Part shown: positions 23,401 to 36,800 of the stretch, piece by piece
How the letters are laid out: each line of letters starts with the position of its first letter
How positions within the stretch are numbered: the first letter of the stretch is position 1
NCBI RefSeq assembly: GCF_901709675.1
Contig: NC_051092.1
Location: forward strand, 14,360,991 to 14,424,990
Source: Syngnathus acus
Taxonomy: Eukaryota; Chordata; Actinopteri; Syngnathiformes; Syngnathidae
Reading direction: 5' to 3'
Length of the DNA: 64,000 nt
The notes under the pieces: generated by a model
The model's database searches: none
What the model saw: only the letters and a program-made list of their open reading frames with translations
Told to the model about the DNA's origin: nothing
Translations under genes and position numbers: made by a program

Positions 23401-23562
23401 CCGTCACGGCTCCCAAACATCGTCTGACCTTTACGAGCTTTATGAGTCGGGGAAACATCATGTCTACACAGGTCACGCGTTGCTTCGGCAACGCCCCGAA
23501 AACTTTTCATTTCTGCTTTGTGTCTTCAGGCTGATCCATCAGCTGAAAGACTGACTGCGTCA
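20461..23562. other. phf21a 5' intron sequence
   Basis: Mostly non-coding between the CpG-rich start region and the first coding exon. Contains short AT-rich parts and the 1.2-kb inverted-repeat element at 22070-23291. Possible untranslated exons were not resolved. Confidence 0.5.
22070..23291. mobile_element. 1.2-kb non-autonomous DNA transposon with terminal inverted repeats
   Basis: Left end CCGTAATTTTCGGACTATAA and the reverse complement of the right end CCGTATTTTTCGGACTAAAA match at 18 of 20 positions, and the repeats go on as blocks of CGACTTATA/TATAAGTCGC on both sides. TA flanks both ends, consistent with a TA target duplication. Inside, a unit containing GATTTAATGATTTGGAGTGA occurs three times in degenerate form (about 22390, 22825, 22985). 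There is no transposase reading frame. The superfamily is not assigned with confidence. Confidence 0.7.
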
Positions 23563-26500
23563 ATGATGGAATTACAGACGTTGCAGGAGGCTTTGAAGGT
23601 GGAGATCCAGATCCATCAGGTGCCACTTTTTTCTCCGCTCACTTTTGCTGCCTGAGGAACGTTTCAAATTTCGGTCAGCAAATTAAATGGCAATGTGCAA
23701 AACAAACACGCGAGGCTTTCTAATCGCACCCACGCCTTGCAATAAACAAGTTTTGACCGAGAATGAATATAAACGCAGAGGTCTCAAACGTGTGGCCTGG
23801 GGGCCATTTGCATCCCACAACTTGATGCGACAGTTGAACATCAGTGTGGCCCTCAAATTTGTTTTTTTTTACCAGTCGATCGCCATCCGATTCAATTGAG
23901 ACTGGCTTGAAATGGATTCTCATTCTATTCTCTTTTTATTAACCAGTGCTGTGTGTTTGTGGTGTGTGTGTGTGTGTGTGTGTTGCCGCACTCAGAAATT
24001 GGTGGCCCAGATGAAACAGGACCCTCAGGTAAACTCGCCTGCGATGCCAGTCACAGGAATAAGCAGTCACATGACTTGTCACTTGACCAATTTTTTCTCC
24101 GTCTCCCAGAATGCTGATCTGAAGAAGCAACTTCACGAACTTCAGGCAAAGATCACTGCTCTGAGTGAGAAGCAGGTAGAGACACGTGCTGCCGGCCGAG
24201 GTTTGGACTCGACACAAAATTTCATCGAGTGTCTCATCTCATGCGTGTTTGAGGCTTGCTCCTCTGAGGAACAGAAAAAAAGCGCCAGAAAGGCTCAAAC
24301 TCATGTTGGGATTGACCGGCGCATTATTCATATCTGGAAGATATTTGTCTTGGAATGGGGCGAGTACGCAGCGCTTGACCGACACCACGACGGCGTACTT
24401 GAAAACACTTTGAGCTCTTTGAACTTGTCGTCGCCCTAGTTTCCATGGAAACCGGCACTGAGACGCGAACATGGAAATTGCCTGAAAAGGTCACAAAGAA
24501 GTTGTTTACAAAGGACAAACTTCATTTTTAGCGGAGACGAGCAACATACCGACAACACAATGAGACAGATATAGTCCCTTCCAAGGACACGACGGTGCCG
24601 CTCGTCCTTTTCCCATACGGGCCAGAACATTTCACCTCACATAAAAATGAACATTGTACTCCAACAGAAAAAGGTGGTGGAGCAGTTGAGAAAAGAGCTA
24701 CTGGTCAAGCAAGAACCAGAAGCCAAAGTGCAGCTGCAGGTCCACGCGCCTCCTGTAGGGGGCGATGTCAAGCCCACCAACCTGGTGCAGACTCAGCAGA
24801 TATCTGGAGGACTTCAGCAGGTAGGAAATGGATCACAAAAGATGTTCCCCAAAATAGCCGGAGACGAGCGTCGGGTGCAGATATTTTCATGTTTGAACTT
24901 GCATTTCAAGTGTTGTTCTTTTGATGGGACTCGCCAGACGCTGACGGTTACGCCGGTCCTCACGACCAAGACGCTACCTCTGGTGCTGAAAGCTGCGGCC
25001 ACGCCCTCTTTGCCCGGTTCCATCCTGCCCCAACGCCCGGCCACCGTCACCATGGTAACCACCGCCATCTCCAAAGCCGACTCGCACAATGCCCCCATCA
25101 ACCTGCAGGTGGCGGGCAAACTGAGCGCTCACAGCTTGGAGCCGGTGAGGCTGGTATCCAAGAACGCCATGCTGGTAAGAAAGCGTTTGGCCGTCGTCAT
25201 CGTTGCGCTTTTCTGATGCGCTGTGATCGCTCAGCAGGTCAGACCAAAGCCCGCCTTGCCCGCTAACGTCCCCATTGCTCCCGCCCCTCCCCCGCCCATG
25301 ATGGCGGCGCCCCAGCTGCTGCAAAGGCCTGTCATGTTGGCCACCAAGCTGTCACCTTCACTGTCGTCCGCCGCGCCCATTCACCAGCTACGCATCGTCA
25401 ACGGACAGCCCTGCGTCAAGACGGGCTCCGCCCCTTTGACCGGCATCGTTATCGCCGCGCCCACCACGGCCGCCTGCCTGGCCAGCCCCGCCCGGGCGCC
25501 CGACCCTGCCTCCGTCCCCACTCAGCCGCCCCAGATGGGTGGCGTGACCGCCGAACCCAAGGTAGGTAAAAGCGGCGCCGATGGTGCGGCGTCCTGGCGA
25601 GTCACCCGTGCGTCTTCCCTCGTCAGACTGTTAAAGCGGGCGGCGCAGCCGAGCACAAGATGACGGTCACGCTCCCCTCTTCGTCGACTCCGCCCTTGTC
25701 TCCGCCTCCCAGGCCCAAGAAGGAGGAGAGTCCGGAGGTAGGCCACGGTTGACGTCGTCGCAATGGCGTCGCGCCGCTTGTCTGATTGCATGTGCGTCTT
25801 TCTTTCAGAAACTGGCCTTCATGGTGTCCTTGGGTCTGGTGACGCACGACCACCTGGAAGGTGAGTCTTCACCCCGCTCACATGGCTCGTATTACAGTTC
25901 GAAGGAAGGAAGGAAGGAAAGAAAGAAAGAAGGATGGATTTTGGCCTTAACCCAAATATTGGAGGAAGGAAGGGTTTTCACTGTTGCGGCTCTTTGCAGA
26001 GATTCAGAGCAAAAGGCAGGAGAGGAAGAGGAGAACGACGGCCAACCCGGTCTACAGCGGCGCCGTGTTTGAGCCTGAGGTAAATCCGTGTGAAGGTGAA
26101 GATGTGCTGGCGGTCCGAGGTTGCCTTTGCTTCCTCAAGTTGACCGTCCACGGTCAAGCGGACCCGGAGTGACGTGCTCGCTGTTTTGTGTTCCAGAGGA
26201 AAAAGAGCGCTGTGAGTTACCTGAACAGCCCTCTGCACCTGGGGACCCGGAAGAGAGGTCGGTATAAGCTGGCCGCGATCAGCGGTCCACCCGGCGACCG
26301 AGCGCGTGACTGCCGAGCGGCAGCGGTGGCGAAACCCGCTCGTAGAATGCCGAGGCGTCGGCACTAGTCCCACCCCCGTCGTGTGTCTCCACATGCTGCT
26401 ATTAACACGCTTCATGTCCTCGCTGCCGTCACGTCTGACTCACTCGCACCACTAACCCGGTTTCCACGCGTCCGCCCGAGCGGCCGGGTCGAGTCACCTC

Positions 26501-28633
26501 CGTCGACGGCAAAAAAAAGCGACTCGTCCGTCCCGCGAAAGCAAAACGTTAAGACGGCGTAACTGTCCGAGCGGCAAGCTCTGCGAGTCCCTCCTCTGGA
26601 TTGTGTGCGGCAAAGGAGCGTCACGAGCATGGCGGCGCCGTGTGCACTAACACTGTCTGTGCTTCTGACTCCTCCCCTTCCTCCTCCCGCCCCTCCTCCC
26701 CCCTCCTACCCCACCTCACGCTAGCCAACGACGACTCCCTTTCCAAGGTATGTCATGCAGACTCTTGTTGTTCTTCCCCCTCTCCATCTTTCTTTTTCTT
26801 TTCTTTTTTTTGTTTTTTTTGTTTTGTTTTCCGTCTTTGTCGTCTGTCTCATTTCACCCAGGTCGCCCACCCAAATACGGCGGCATCCCGGAGCTGGGCT
26901 GTCTCACCCCGACCTCCCCCTCCAGCCCCGCCCGCCCCCTCCCCCTGCCCAGCCCCAGCTCTGGGGATGTAAGTAACCGAGGGGGGGGCGGAAAAAGCCG
27001 CCGCCGTCGGTCGGCTCCGTCAGTAGTCTGTCAATCATCCACCCACATGTCATCAGTCTTACAAAGTGAACAGCCTCTCGGCCAAATTAGCGCACGAGCG
27101 GCCCCCCCCGCGCCGCCCCCCTGACTAAAGCTCCGGGGGCGACTGATTGGTCCGATTCTTGCTCGCAGGGAGACATCCATGAGGACTTCTGCACTGTGTG
27201 CAGACGCAGTGGCCAGTTGCTCATGTGCGACACGTGTTCTCGTGTCTATCACCTGGACTGCCTGGAACCGCCCCTGAAAAGCATTCCTAAAGGCATGTGG
27301 ATCTGTCCCAAATGCCAAGATCAGGTAACGGCCCGCTTTAGGACTGTTCAACCCTTTGTAAGCATCCACACCGCACACTCGTCCCGTTCCTTGTGTCACG
27401 CATCCGCCCCCTCCATCGTGCCCGTCGGCGGCGCTCGCCTTCCCCCCGATCCCCACCGCGTCTTTTCCCGTTCTGACTCGCGCCGGCCGCTTTCTCCCGG
27501 CAGATCCTCAAGAAAGAAGAAGCCATTCCCTGGCCCGGAACGTTGGCCATCGTCCACTCCTACATCGCCTACAAAGAAGGTGAGCGCGTCGGTCCGCGCC
27601 GCCGCTCGCCTTAGGAGACAGTCGGCTTACCGACGCCGTGCTCCGGCTTGTTCGTGCAGCGAAAGAAGAAGAGAAGCAGAAGCTCATCAAGTGGAGCGCA
27701 GAGCTGCGGCTGGAGCGTGAGCAGCTGGAACAACGAGTCAAGCAGCTCAGCAACTCCATCACGGTAAACGCTTATGTATTCGTTCAAGGACGATGCCATT
27801 TTGGAAAACCGTATGTTTCTTGATTATAGTGATAGCGATTTTTTTTCTTTTTTTTTTATATATATTTAAATATATCGTGCACTCCATTTGTAATGCTAGC
27901 CAAAATTGAGTGTGGGGGGGAACAGCACATTGAGGACATTGTGTCCAAAAATCATTCGCCACCTATGAAGTGAACTTGACGGAGCAGGTCGCGTGCTAGC
28001 TTGTTGTTGACTTTTCCACTTATGTCTTTCCGCTGGCAGAAGTGTATGGAGACCAAGAATGGCATCCTGGCTCGCCAGAAGGAGATGCAGCTGTCCCTGG
28101 ACAAGGTCAAACATCTGGTCCGCCTCATCCAGGCCTTCAACTTCAACCAGGCGGCGTCCGACTCCAACGGCAGGGACGGCCGAGTCCAAGACGTCACGGC
28201 GGCGCCGCCCGAAGCCGAGCCGGCCTCGCCTCAAGTCGAGCCGGCTGCGTCCGAGGCGGAGGCCGGCGACGCGGGCGAGAGCGAAGAAGCCGGGGAGCAG
28301 GCGCCGGAGAGGAGTGAGACCGCTGCCGCGGATGCCGACCGTCAGGGTGGCCTTGCGCAGGCCCCGGATGATAGGGGAGGAGCTAATTCAGAAAACAACG
28401 TCCGGGCGGAGGACGAGACTGTTGCATCGCCGCGGGTGGAAGAGGCGGCCTCCACGGAAGCGCCGCTGCCCGCCGCCAACGGTACGGCCGCATTGACGCG
28501 TCTTTCCCCCGCCGACGACGCCGAGGACAAGCCGGCCGCCGCCGGCCCCCCGGAAACGTGGGACAAACAGGACATCAGCGACAGCAACGACAAAACCTCA
28601 GAACCCTCCCAGCATTGTTTGCCAGCCGAGTGA
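23563..28633 (+). CDS. phf21a: PHD finger protein 21A (BHC80), LSD1-CoREST histone reader
   Basis: Subunit of the LSD1-CoREST-HDAC repressor complex whose PHD finger binds histone H3 unmethylated at Lys4 (family knowledge). Exons: 23563-23619, 23996-24028, 24110-24175, 24668-24820, 24938-25174, 25235-25561, 25627-25737, 25809-25860, 26000-26079, 26197-26257, 26862-26968, 27169-27324, 27504-27579, 27660-27763, 28040-28633; 2214 nt, 737 residues. The N-terminus ([20 protein letters not shown]) and helical segment match PHF21A. An AT-hook core [10 protein letters not shown] spans the exon 10-11 junction near residue 392. The PHD finger lies in exon 12 (residues about 431-478: [17 protein letters not shown] to CPKC) with all expected Cys/His ligands. 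A leucine-zipper-like coil follows. The final exon adds about 150 Ala/Glu-rich residues, longer than the human tail. Acceptor of exon 6 could also be three bases downstream. Convergent with the FKBP gene. Confidence 0.96.
23961..23984 (+). repeat. (TG)n tract next to a phf21a splice acceptor
   Basis: Dinucleotide repeat ending about 12 bp before the acceptor at 23995, in the place usually taken by a pyrimidine tract. Confidence 0.85.
25903..25933 (+). repeat. (GAAG)n/(GAAA)n purine repeat
   Basis: Short purine-only simple repeat within phf21a intron 8, between exons at 25860 and 26000. Confidence 0.85.
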
Positions 28634-30097
28634 GCGTCGCCTTCACCTGGAATACGATACAGAAAAAAAAAGTTGCCAATGTGTGTAAATGTCGTTTGTT
28701 TGCGTCGTATTGTCAGCCTGTGTCGATGGTAGATAGCGGCTTGGTCGCGCGCGCTCGCGCCCACTTAGCCATAGACGTTGTCACGAGAACGCTCGAAAGA
28801 AGACAGAGTCCATCACACCAGAGTGTGCCTGTCCCGGCGGTTTGTGAGGGGGATGGGGGTGGGGGGTCGCAGAGGGGGTCCAATAGCAGCCGGCAGACCG
28901 TCCGACCGACCCATTGCCCTTCAAACAAGGAAGTGCAAGAGAACGGTCCACCTAACTCGCCCACGCATTCACTTCTTTGTTTGAAGTGCCCCCCCCACCC
29001 CACCTGCTGTAGCCACACCCACAAAGGCAGGTGCAGAACAGGCGGAGCCAGAGCGGCATTGTTGTTGTGAGTCGTCATTGGTGTGTCCGTGTGATGTGCT
29101 TTTGTTTTCTGAGGACAACGTGTTCACGTCTTCCTGGTGTTGGGAATAAGTGCTTCGTGTTTTTCTCCGCCCGCCGCCATCTTCAACTGCCAAATGCATC
29201 AAATGCGCCGGGGGCGGAGCTAAAGCTTCCGCCTGATAGGCGACAAAAAAGAAAAAAAAAAGCACAACTTGGGTTCTTCTGGTTCTGTGATGCCACCTGA
29301 CTCCTCCCACTTCGGAGGAAGCACAAGAAGAGCCCGCAGGGGGCGCCGCTCACTTTCCGCTCCGTCATTCATGGTGCCTCATTTGTTGGCGTTTTCTTTT
29401 TCTCTTCTCTCGAGGTCACAACTCGTGTCAGCCAATTTGCATATCTCATGGTCACGACTCCGCCCCCCCACCAATAGGTACCTCGAGTGCCTTCAATTTG
29501 TCTCGACTTGCACTGTGACGCGTGGACCCACCCCCTTCACCTCATTGGCCGCTCAGTGTTCTACTGCCTTAAATGTTTTTAGTTTTTTGTTTTTTTTAAC
29601 CTGATCAACCGCTCATTGAGGGGTCAAAGGTTGCCAAGTCTGCCAGGTTGTCATGATGACCAAGCCCAGGCGGTGATGCACTTTTTCACTTGAGCAGTAT
29701 TATAAGAAAATATGTGAGCCCCTCCCTCTCCTGTCAAAGCATGCCTTCTTATGCAATTTTTTTAGGAAGAAAGTTCATGATGCATTCCTGTTTGTTCATT
29801 CATTTTGCATATGGATTTTTGTGTTTTTGGAATGGGCGGAGCCGGGAGGAGCTGTCATTTGAGTGGGTGGAGCACAAAAAAAGGGTCCATTCATCCAAAG
29901 AACACAGATGGCACGTGGCTCATGTTCATAGAATTGCGCCGTTGCCCCAAGTCAAAGCGTCTGTTTGCCAGCGTCCAGTCATGACCGTGGCCTTCGAGTG
30001 TTGTCCTCACATGACCCCGTGACCCTGTGATTCCCCACACCTGACTTTTTTTTTTTTTTTTTATCTTCCATATGCTCAGAAGCATTGTAGCGCTCTG

Positions 30098-30103
30098 AAT
30101 AAA
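30098..30103 (+). terminator. poly(A) signal of phf21a
   Basis: AATAAA about 1.47 kb after the stop, followed by GT- and T-rich sequence, a typical downstream element. Confidence 0.65.
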
Positions 30104-30490
30104 GAACAAGTGTACATTGGGAATCTTTGTATAATTGTTTGTATTTTTTCATAATTTTGGAAATGAATGTGTTTATTTTTTTGGACTTGTTCCACACGTG
30201 TCTTCTGTTGGCCATGTCGGTGGGATTCTTACCTCTGTATTGAGCCTCCTCTTCTTGTGATGATGATTTTAATGATGATGATGATGCAGTGTTTCACTAA
30301 ATACTGTTGCTAGGTTACATGATGGCATCAGCCACCACTAGGAGCATTTGATCAATTTCTATTTATTTATTTTATCAGTTTGCTAATAAATCCTCAAAAC
30401 CATCACTCTTGTGGTCTTTTTTTTCTTAGTTTTTCAAATTAGGGTTAGAGTTTTGAAATCACAATAATTTCTCATAACCAAAAAATACTT

Positions 30491-30496
30491 TTATTG
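30491..30496 (-). terminator. poly(A) signal of the FKBP8-like gene
   Basis: AATAAA on the minus strand (TTTATT as printed) about 400 bp beyond the FKBP stop codon at 30893. Confidence 0.5.
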
Positions 30497-30892
30497 CAAA
30501 TTAAATACTTCCAATAAATCATTCACAAAAATATGTAACTATGTCAAATGGTCCTAACAGTTTTCAATTTGGGTTAAAATAGGATTTTGGAGCACGGTTA
30601 CAAATAAAGGTAGGGCATTCATATTAGGAGTAGGGTTTCAAATGTTTCAAGAAGAATCGCTCCCAATGTACAAACTTGCTTCTGACTAGAGGTGTGGAGT
30701 GCAAAAAAAAAAGACAAAAAATGGAACTCAACCTTGATTTAGACTCATTCATCTGAAGAGCAGTAGGCAAGCCTTTTGTCTTTGTATTAGTGACCTTCAT
30801 GATAAAAATGGAGATAGGCCACAGTATGTAGTACTCAATGGCGCACTGTAAACTGGAGTGAACATGAGGGTCGCCCGCCGATGAGGTGGCGC

Positions 30893-33800
30893 TCAATTTC
30901 TCACAGTGAGGATGACTGACGTCACTAAGCTGCAGAATGCCACCGCCAGAGCCGCGAGGATCAACTTCCACGAGATGTTCTGAAGCACAACAAACACGCA
31001 CGTCAAACATTTGGCATGCGCTGACGTTGCACTTTTATCTCACCAATGTTGTCTGCTTGGAGGGGAGGAGGAGAAAAGGGGCCCCGTTGTCGCCGAGCAC
31101 CGCTGCGGGCTTCGCTTCTCGATCACCCCCCGACTGCCTCCTCACCAGCTTAGAAAGTTCAGCGTGGATAGCCTGGGGAACACAAATTGCATATTTTAGA
31201 ACGAAAATCACAAATACTCCCCCCCCCATCTTTTTATAAACAACTACAACTCTGTGTTGTAATCTTTAAAATGGCCAGCTGGTGGCAGCAGAACAATAAA
31301 GTGTGTACTGAAGTGTACCGTAAACAGCACACACAGTGGCCCAAATTAGACATTTTTGGTCAATTCCAGAAGTCAAACGATTTGAAAATATCTAAATTGG
31401 CTACTCTCCTTCACTCTTGAGCATTTCATTTTCTGATGAATGACGTTAAATGTGACGGTCTTGGGTTGTTTTTGTCTTACCTTGGTGGCGGGCTCCAGCT
31501 TCAGGGCCCTCTTGAGTAGCTCCATGGCCTCCGCGTAGTCACCCAGGTCGGACAGGATCTGAGACCAGAGCACATTTATTGCAGAAGAAAATCCATTTTA
31601 AAAGCATTCCAGCGGCCAGGAGAAGGATTTTATTGCATTTTCACTTTTTTTTTTTTTTTTAAATTTAGTGACTTTTTAAGAGCAATGGTTTTGGTTTATA
31701 TTTTCTTTTTTTTCTTCCAAAATGCTTTGTTTTCCTCGTTTTCTAAACTCAGTTCTTTTTTTTTCATATATAGTCTTTGTTGAGTGCAAGAATCGGCTCA
31801 GTTTATTCCTTTTGCATTCGTTTTGCGTGGATGTAATTTCCCTCCATGCCACTAAAGGGACTCTCATGCATTGTAGTGTGAAGCATATAAAAGCCGTGGT
31901 GAACTTGAACATGGCAGGGCTTGACAGGAAGCCAACAGTTTTCAGCAAGAAAAATACGTGGTTATTTTGGTTCCCTTTATGTTATGAGTTATTTGGCGTG
32001 TTATTCGTTCGGGAAAATAAATGCACACGTCTTAATGCTCCGTTTATCATCCCCGGGACTTGACTATATCGGGTTTAGTCCATTCATTCGGTCGAAAACG
32101 ACCTCATTTGGATTCTTTTGGAATTGTTGTTCGTTTGGAAATTCCGGATGTGAGGAGGTCAAACGTTTGGGGGTTGCTGTACACTGGGGCGGAGCGTCAT
32201 CAAACCGGGAGAGATGCTCCACTAAGGTATGGTTCGATCAGCGCTATTTTTGTTTTTCATGGCCATTGTTTCTTACGTGCGTCTAAAAAAAATCTCTTTG
32301 CTCGCTTCGTACTTTCAGGAATTAAACGATATAGAAGTAGTTGTTTTTTTTAATTTGTGATGGAAATGTTTCCTTTTTTGTAATAAAATTGAAGCACGCG
32401 AATAAAGTACATTTACACGAGTAAGATAATATTGCATTTATGGATTTAACATCATTTATAGCTGGAGTGTGAATCTATAAGGCCAACGTTTCACTTCTAT
32501 TGACTATCTGGATCTGGAAATATTTATGTTAAAAGTCAAGATTGTCTCCGTTGAAATCATCATCGTCATTTCAAATATTCAGATATTCAAATAAAACGAG
32601 TAAGAAAATTGCAACGAGTTAGGATGAAAAGAGACGAAAGTGAGTTTTGTAAAGTGCTGGAGGAGCTCTGAAATGGGTAGGGGAGGGGGTGAGCACCTGA
32701 CCTTCCCCGCCCTGTAGAGGGCCTTGACGTTGTTGGGGTCGAGGGCCAGGACGTCGCGGCTGGCATGGAGCGCCTCGTTGTACTTCTCCAGTTTGAGCTG
32801 TGCCGTGGCCAGGTTGTTCAAACACTTGACCCGGTAGTCGCGCACTTCCTGCGCTTCCTCCTTCGCTTCCTCCTTGGCGCCGCCGACGGCATCTGCTGAG
32901 GGGGAAGACTCAAAAATGAAAATATCCTTTTCAACAATCACATTTTTGGATACACGTGTACCCGAGAGCTACACGCAACTGCTGCCTCACACACATGCGT
33001 GTAGAGTGCCGCCGCCTCCTCGAGTGTGCTAATGACGACGTCTCGATACCTTGCGTGTCATCCGACAATTACGAGGCGTTTTGCATTTCCCCTCTATGCT
33101 CGACCATGAGTGTCATTAAGGAGGTCCCATTGTTGATTATGCAAAAAGACGTTGGCAGTTCAACACGCCACTCGGCTTTGATATTGCCGTCGCTGGTGGG
33201 CGGCCGACTCCATTCACATTTGTAACGCCACCGATTCGGGATTGAATGTCGCCTGCTGCCACAGCAGTGATTTCCATCCACCCGGGAGGACTGTTTCATT
33301 GTCCTGATGGCTAATTGGCCATTGATTGGCTCATGAGAAGAACAAGTGAAAGTCAATAGACAGGAATCAAGCCGGGCCTATTTGATCCGACTCGAGCATT
33401 TTGTCTCCCAAAACAGAGCAGACGAGTAACAGTGGGCGGCTCGGACTCAAACTGAGGCTACCGAGTCAAACTCCGGAACGTGTGTTAAACGCTGACTCGG
33501 CGACGTCGTACCCTGGCCGCAGGTGGTGAGCACGTCCAGCGCCATGCAGTAGGCTCGCGCCGCCTTGCCGTACTCGTCCCTCTGGAAATGGAAGTTGCCT
33601 CTTTCCCGCTTGTGGTTGCCGAGACGGATGCGGTCAGATAGCGGCAAATTTAGCGGATCCGCTTTGTCCCTGACGTCCAGCAGCTGCAGCTGGTAGAGCA
33701 TGGCAGCCCAGGCGGGGATGTCGGGCTCTCTGGAAAACACACAAACTTCACAATCACAAAGGCCAGCCAGGCCAGGCCAGGCCAGGCCAGGTGAGCCTGC

Positions 33801-36800
33801 TGCCGCCGTCAAAGCCATTGATGGCTGAGTTTGTCCGGATCGATAGATGCGCTAAGCTAGTTAACTTCCTCAATGACGCGCTTGCTCGAGTGTGATGCTT
33901 CTCCGAGGCCGATTCTCAATCAATTGGAAAGTGGGAGAAAAATTTAAAGTCCAATGGAAAAAGCAAAACTCGGATTCCTCGGAGACGTGTGCCCTTCAAA
34001 CTGGGACTGTGCTCAAAATTAAGCCCTCATAGTAAAACTTGAAATTGCCATCGTTCAAAATAAAATTCAACTGTTCATTCCCTCCACCTTGCCAGCCGTA
34101 AAAAAAAAAAAAATCCCAAGGCATGATGCAGGCAGCACAGCTTGTGCTGCTTATCACGCATGTTTGTCTCCAGTCTTATCTTCCCGTTGCACAATATGGC
34201 GAAGGCTGTCTATGATGTAACACTGAACATCAAGTGACAACAACACACCTTGCCCTAAGCCCCAAAATCAGCTCATCATTTTTCTGTATCAGTGCAGAGG
34301 AATCAAGCGCTTGCAGTTATTATTTCTGCCTGTTGCTGGATTTGAAATTCAAACGCTAAACCTGTGTTAAAACAACCCTGCGGCAAAATAGACCTCCTGT
34401 TAGCCTGTCTAAAATGACTTCCTGTAAGCTTCATTTTCCGCGGGCATGAAAATGAAGTCGTACGCCGAGCGTACCAAAATAGGGCTCTGAATGTTGACAG
34501 AGGAAATGAAATCCCCAGCTGGACACTTTTGGGTTTCCAAAAAGGCACGTCTTGTTTCTTTTCATTCATTGGCGTGTTGACGTAGGTTCTGTCCGTTTTG
34601 ACTCTGGCGTGGATGTGCAGCTCGCCGACGTCGGTGTAAAGGCGCTTAGCCGTAATCCCGCCCTCGAGACGTCACAGCTGTTTTTCCTCGCGTGCTGCCA
34701 CACTGACCAAGTTTTTCGACAAGCAGAGTCGACCGACCGATCTTTCCAGGTGGACAATTTGCCTTCAAGCAGTCGAGTCCAATTTATGTATATAAAAAAG
34801 AATCTGTTACATTTGTTGTCTGAATATGAATTTCAAGCTGCAAGGCAGACTTTCTCCCCACCATGCTGCTTATTCAAGTCAGTCATGATGACAAACTCGG
34901 GCAGGACCTTCCATTTAACTCGCTTTGGTGTGTGCGTATTTATTGACCACGGCAAATCTTTTCATGTATGGCGGGCAATAAATGTCACAAATGGATATGC
35001 AGCAAATTAATTTTCCCTTCAAGTCGCTGCTGACATTGCTATCATGCAAGCGGGGCAGATCATTTCCACCGAGAAAATGTCACCTTCCTCTGATTCGTAT
35101 CGCCTTGCAAATTGACCGCACGGCAGAAAAGTGAAGTCGACGTTTGCCCGTATTTACACACACGTCACTGCCCTTCACCGACTAACAACTGAGATTGACT
35201 TTTGCTGGATGCTAACGCACGATGCGAATCATCGTAGACAGGCTAATGAATAGCATTTGTATTTAACCGAGGGATATTGCGCACAAAAGGTGCAGCAACA
35301 TAGGTAGACAGACAGTCAGACCATCTCAATGGAGCTGCAATCATTTCAGTGTGGAACAAATTCAACTTGTCTCTCAAGGCACCACTGAAATCTTTTTTTT
35401 ATTAACATATATTATTCTGGACTAAAATACTTTGTTTCTGGACCATCATGCTTTTTGTCCCTTCTCTCCTTCCACATTCACCCAATTCAGAAGGCTTGTT
35501 TTTTTTCTACTGCCTTGTTTTGACCAATACAAACGTCCAGTCTTCGCCAATGTTCAAAGATAACGTGACAAGCGTCATATCTTTACGTTGGACGTCAAAC
35601 ATTTGTGCAGGTGCACGCGTGACGACCAAGTGGTGACGTCTCAGCAAGATGAGTCACACGTCCCCGGTGACGCCGGTTCTCCGGGCAGCACTTGGTCACC
35701 TCACACATTTCCTGTGTGCGCTTGCTGAATTCTCCCACGCGCAATAAATTGTAATCGTCTCCAACGAAGGAAATGACCTCCCCCTCCTCCAAGCATGCCA
35801 GTGCGTAACATCACTATCCGCTCCATCTGCTTCTATTTTACAAATGAGGAAGTACGCGTGATGCTTCTCGGGTTGCTGGGCAACGCTACGTCACTCGTCT
35901 GCTGCAGTCGCCGCTTACACTTCGTTCAGAAATGCTAATACCGGGCCTTCGTCTTGTACGAGCAAGCAAACTTGCAGTCACCGTCTCCTGAAGCGTGATC
36001 ATCAAACTATTCACAGTTCAGGCTAAAATCTATGACTTGAGGGGTTCCCCAAGGTTTAACCTCGAGCCCCTTATTGTTTTAATTTTTTTGTTCCTGATAG
36101 TTAAGGCTAAAATCTATGACTTGAGGGGTTCCCCAAGGCTTAACCCTAAGGCCCTTGTTATTTATTTATTTATTTATTTATGTATTTATTTATTTATTTA
36201 TTTATTTAATTTATGTTCCAGTTCAGGCTAAAATCTCTGACTTGATTGGCAGACCGAGCGGCAACAGCACTGCGAATGGTTCCAATCCACGTCATGTTCT
36301 TGAAGCATCGATTTCGACAGAATGCTACCATGAAAAGAGAAAACCTATTGTGGACTGTGCACTTATTGAGCAGACACCCGGTGCGAAATGTCGAGCACAC
36401 GCTTCAGAATCCACACAATCGACTGATGGCCATTAATTAAACGATGCGCTTCAACACATTGTGTACCACGGAGCGGTTCTCCGAGTCAAACAACGGCATC
36501 AACTCTGAGCTAGCACCTCGACGCTAAGTCCGTGTTTCTGCCTGTTGCTGATGTGAAATTGCTGTGCAGCATTTCACATCTCATTTATTGACAGCGCGCA
36601 GATTTACTGGTGTCCTCGTCATCAACACCGTATAATGAAGATTATAGTTCTGACCAAATCATGAGCATAGGTGCTAAAGGTCAATCAAAAGTAATAATAA
36701 AAAATAAAAAAAATCACCTGGACCATCTGGTGTGCCTCCACCTAACTCCCGAGCACACATTTCTAATCAGGCACATGAAAACAATCATTAACTGAGCCAG

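Larger units (their letters stand above)
28634..30892. other. Convergent 3' ends of phf21a and the FKBP gene
   Basis: Long phf21a 3'UTR (AATAAA at 30098-30103) followed by AT-rich DNA and the reverse-strand poly(A) signal of the FKBP gene at 30491-30496. No further coding sequence is seen. Confidence 0.6.

Noticed and set aside
31800-32350. Possible small gene or transposon in an FKBP intron
   Set aside because: Frames are short and unlike any family, and no inverted ends or target duplication could be found.
36155-36436. Frame rich in Leu-Phe-Ile-Tyr
   Set aside because: It is the translation of the TTTA microsatellite.
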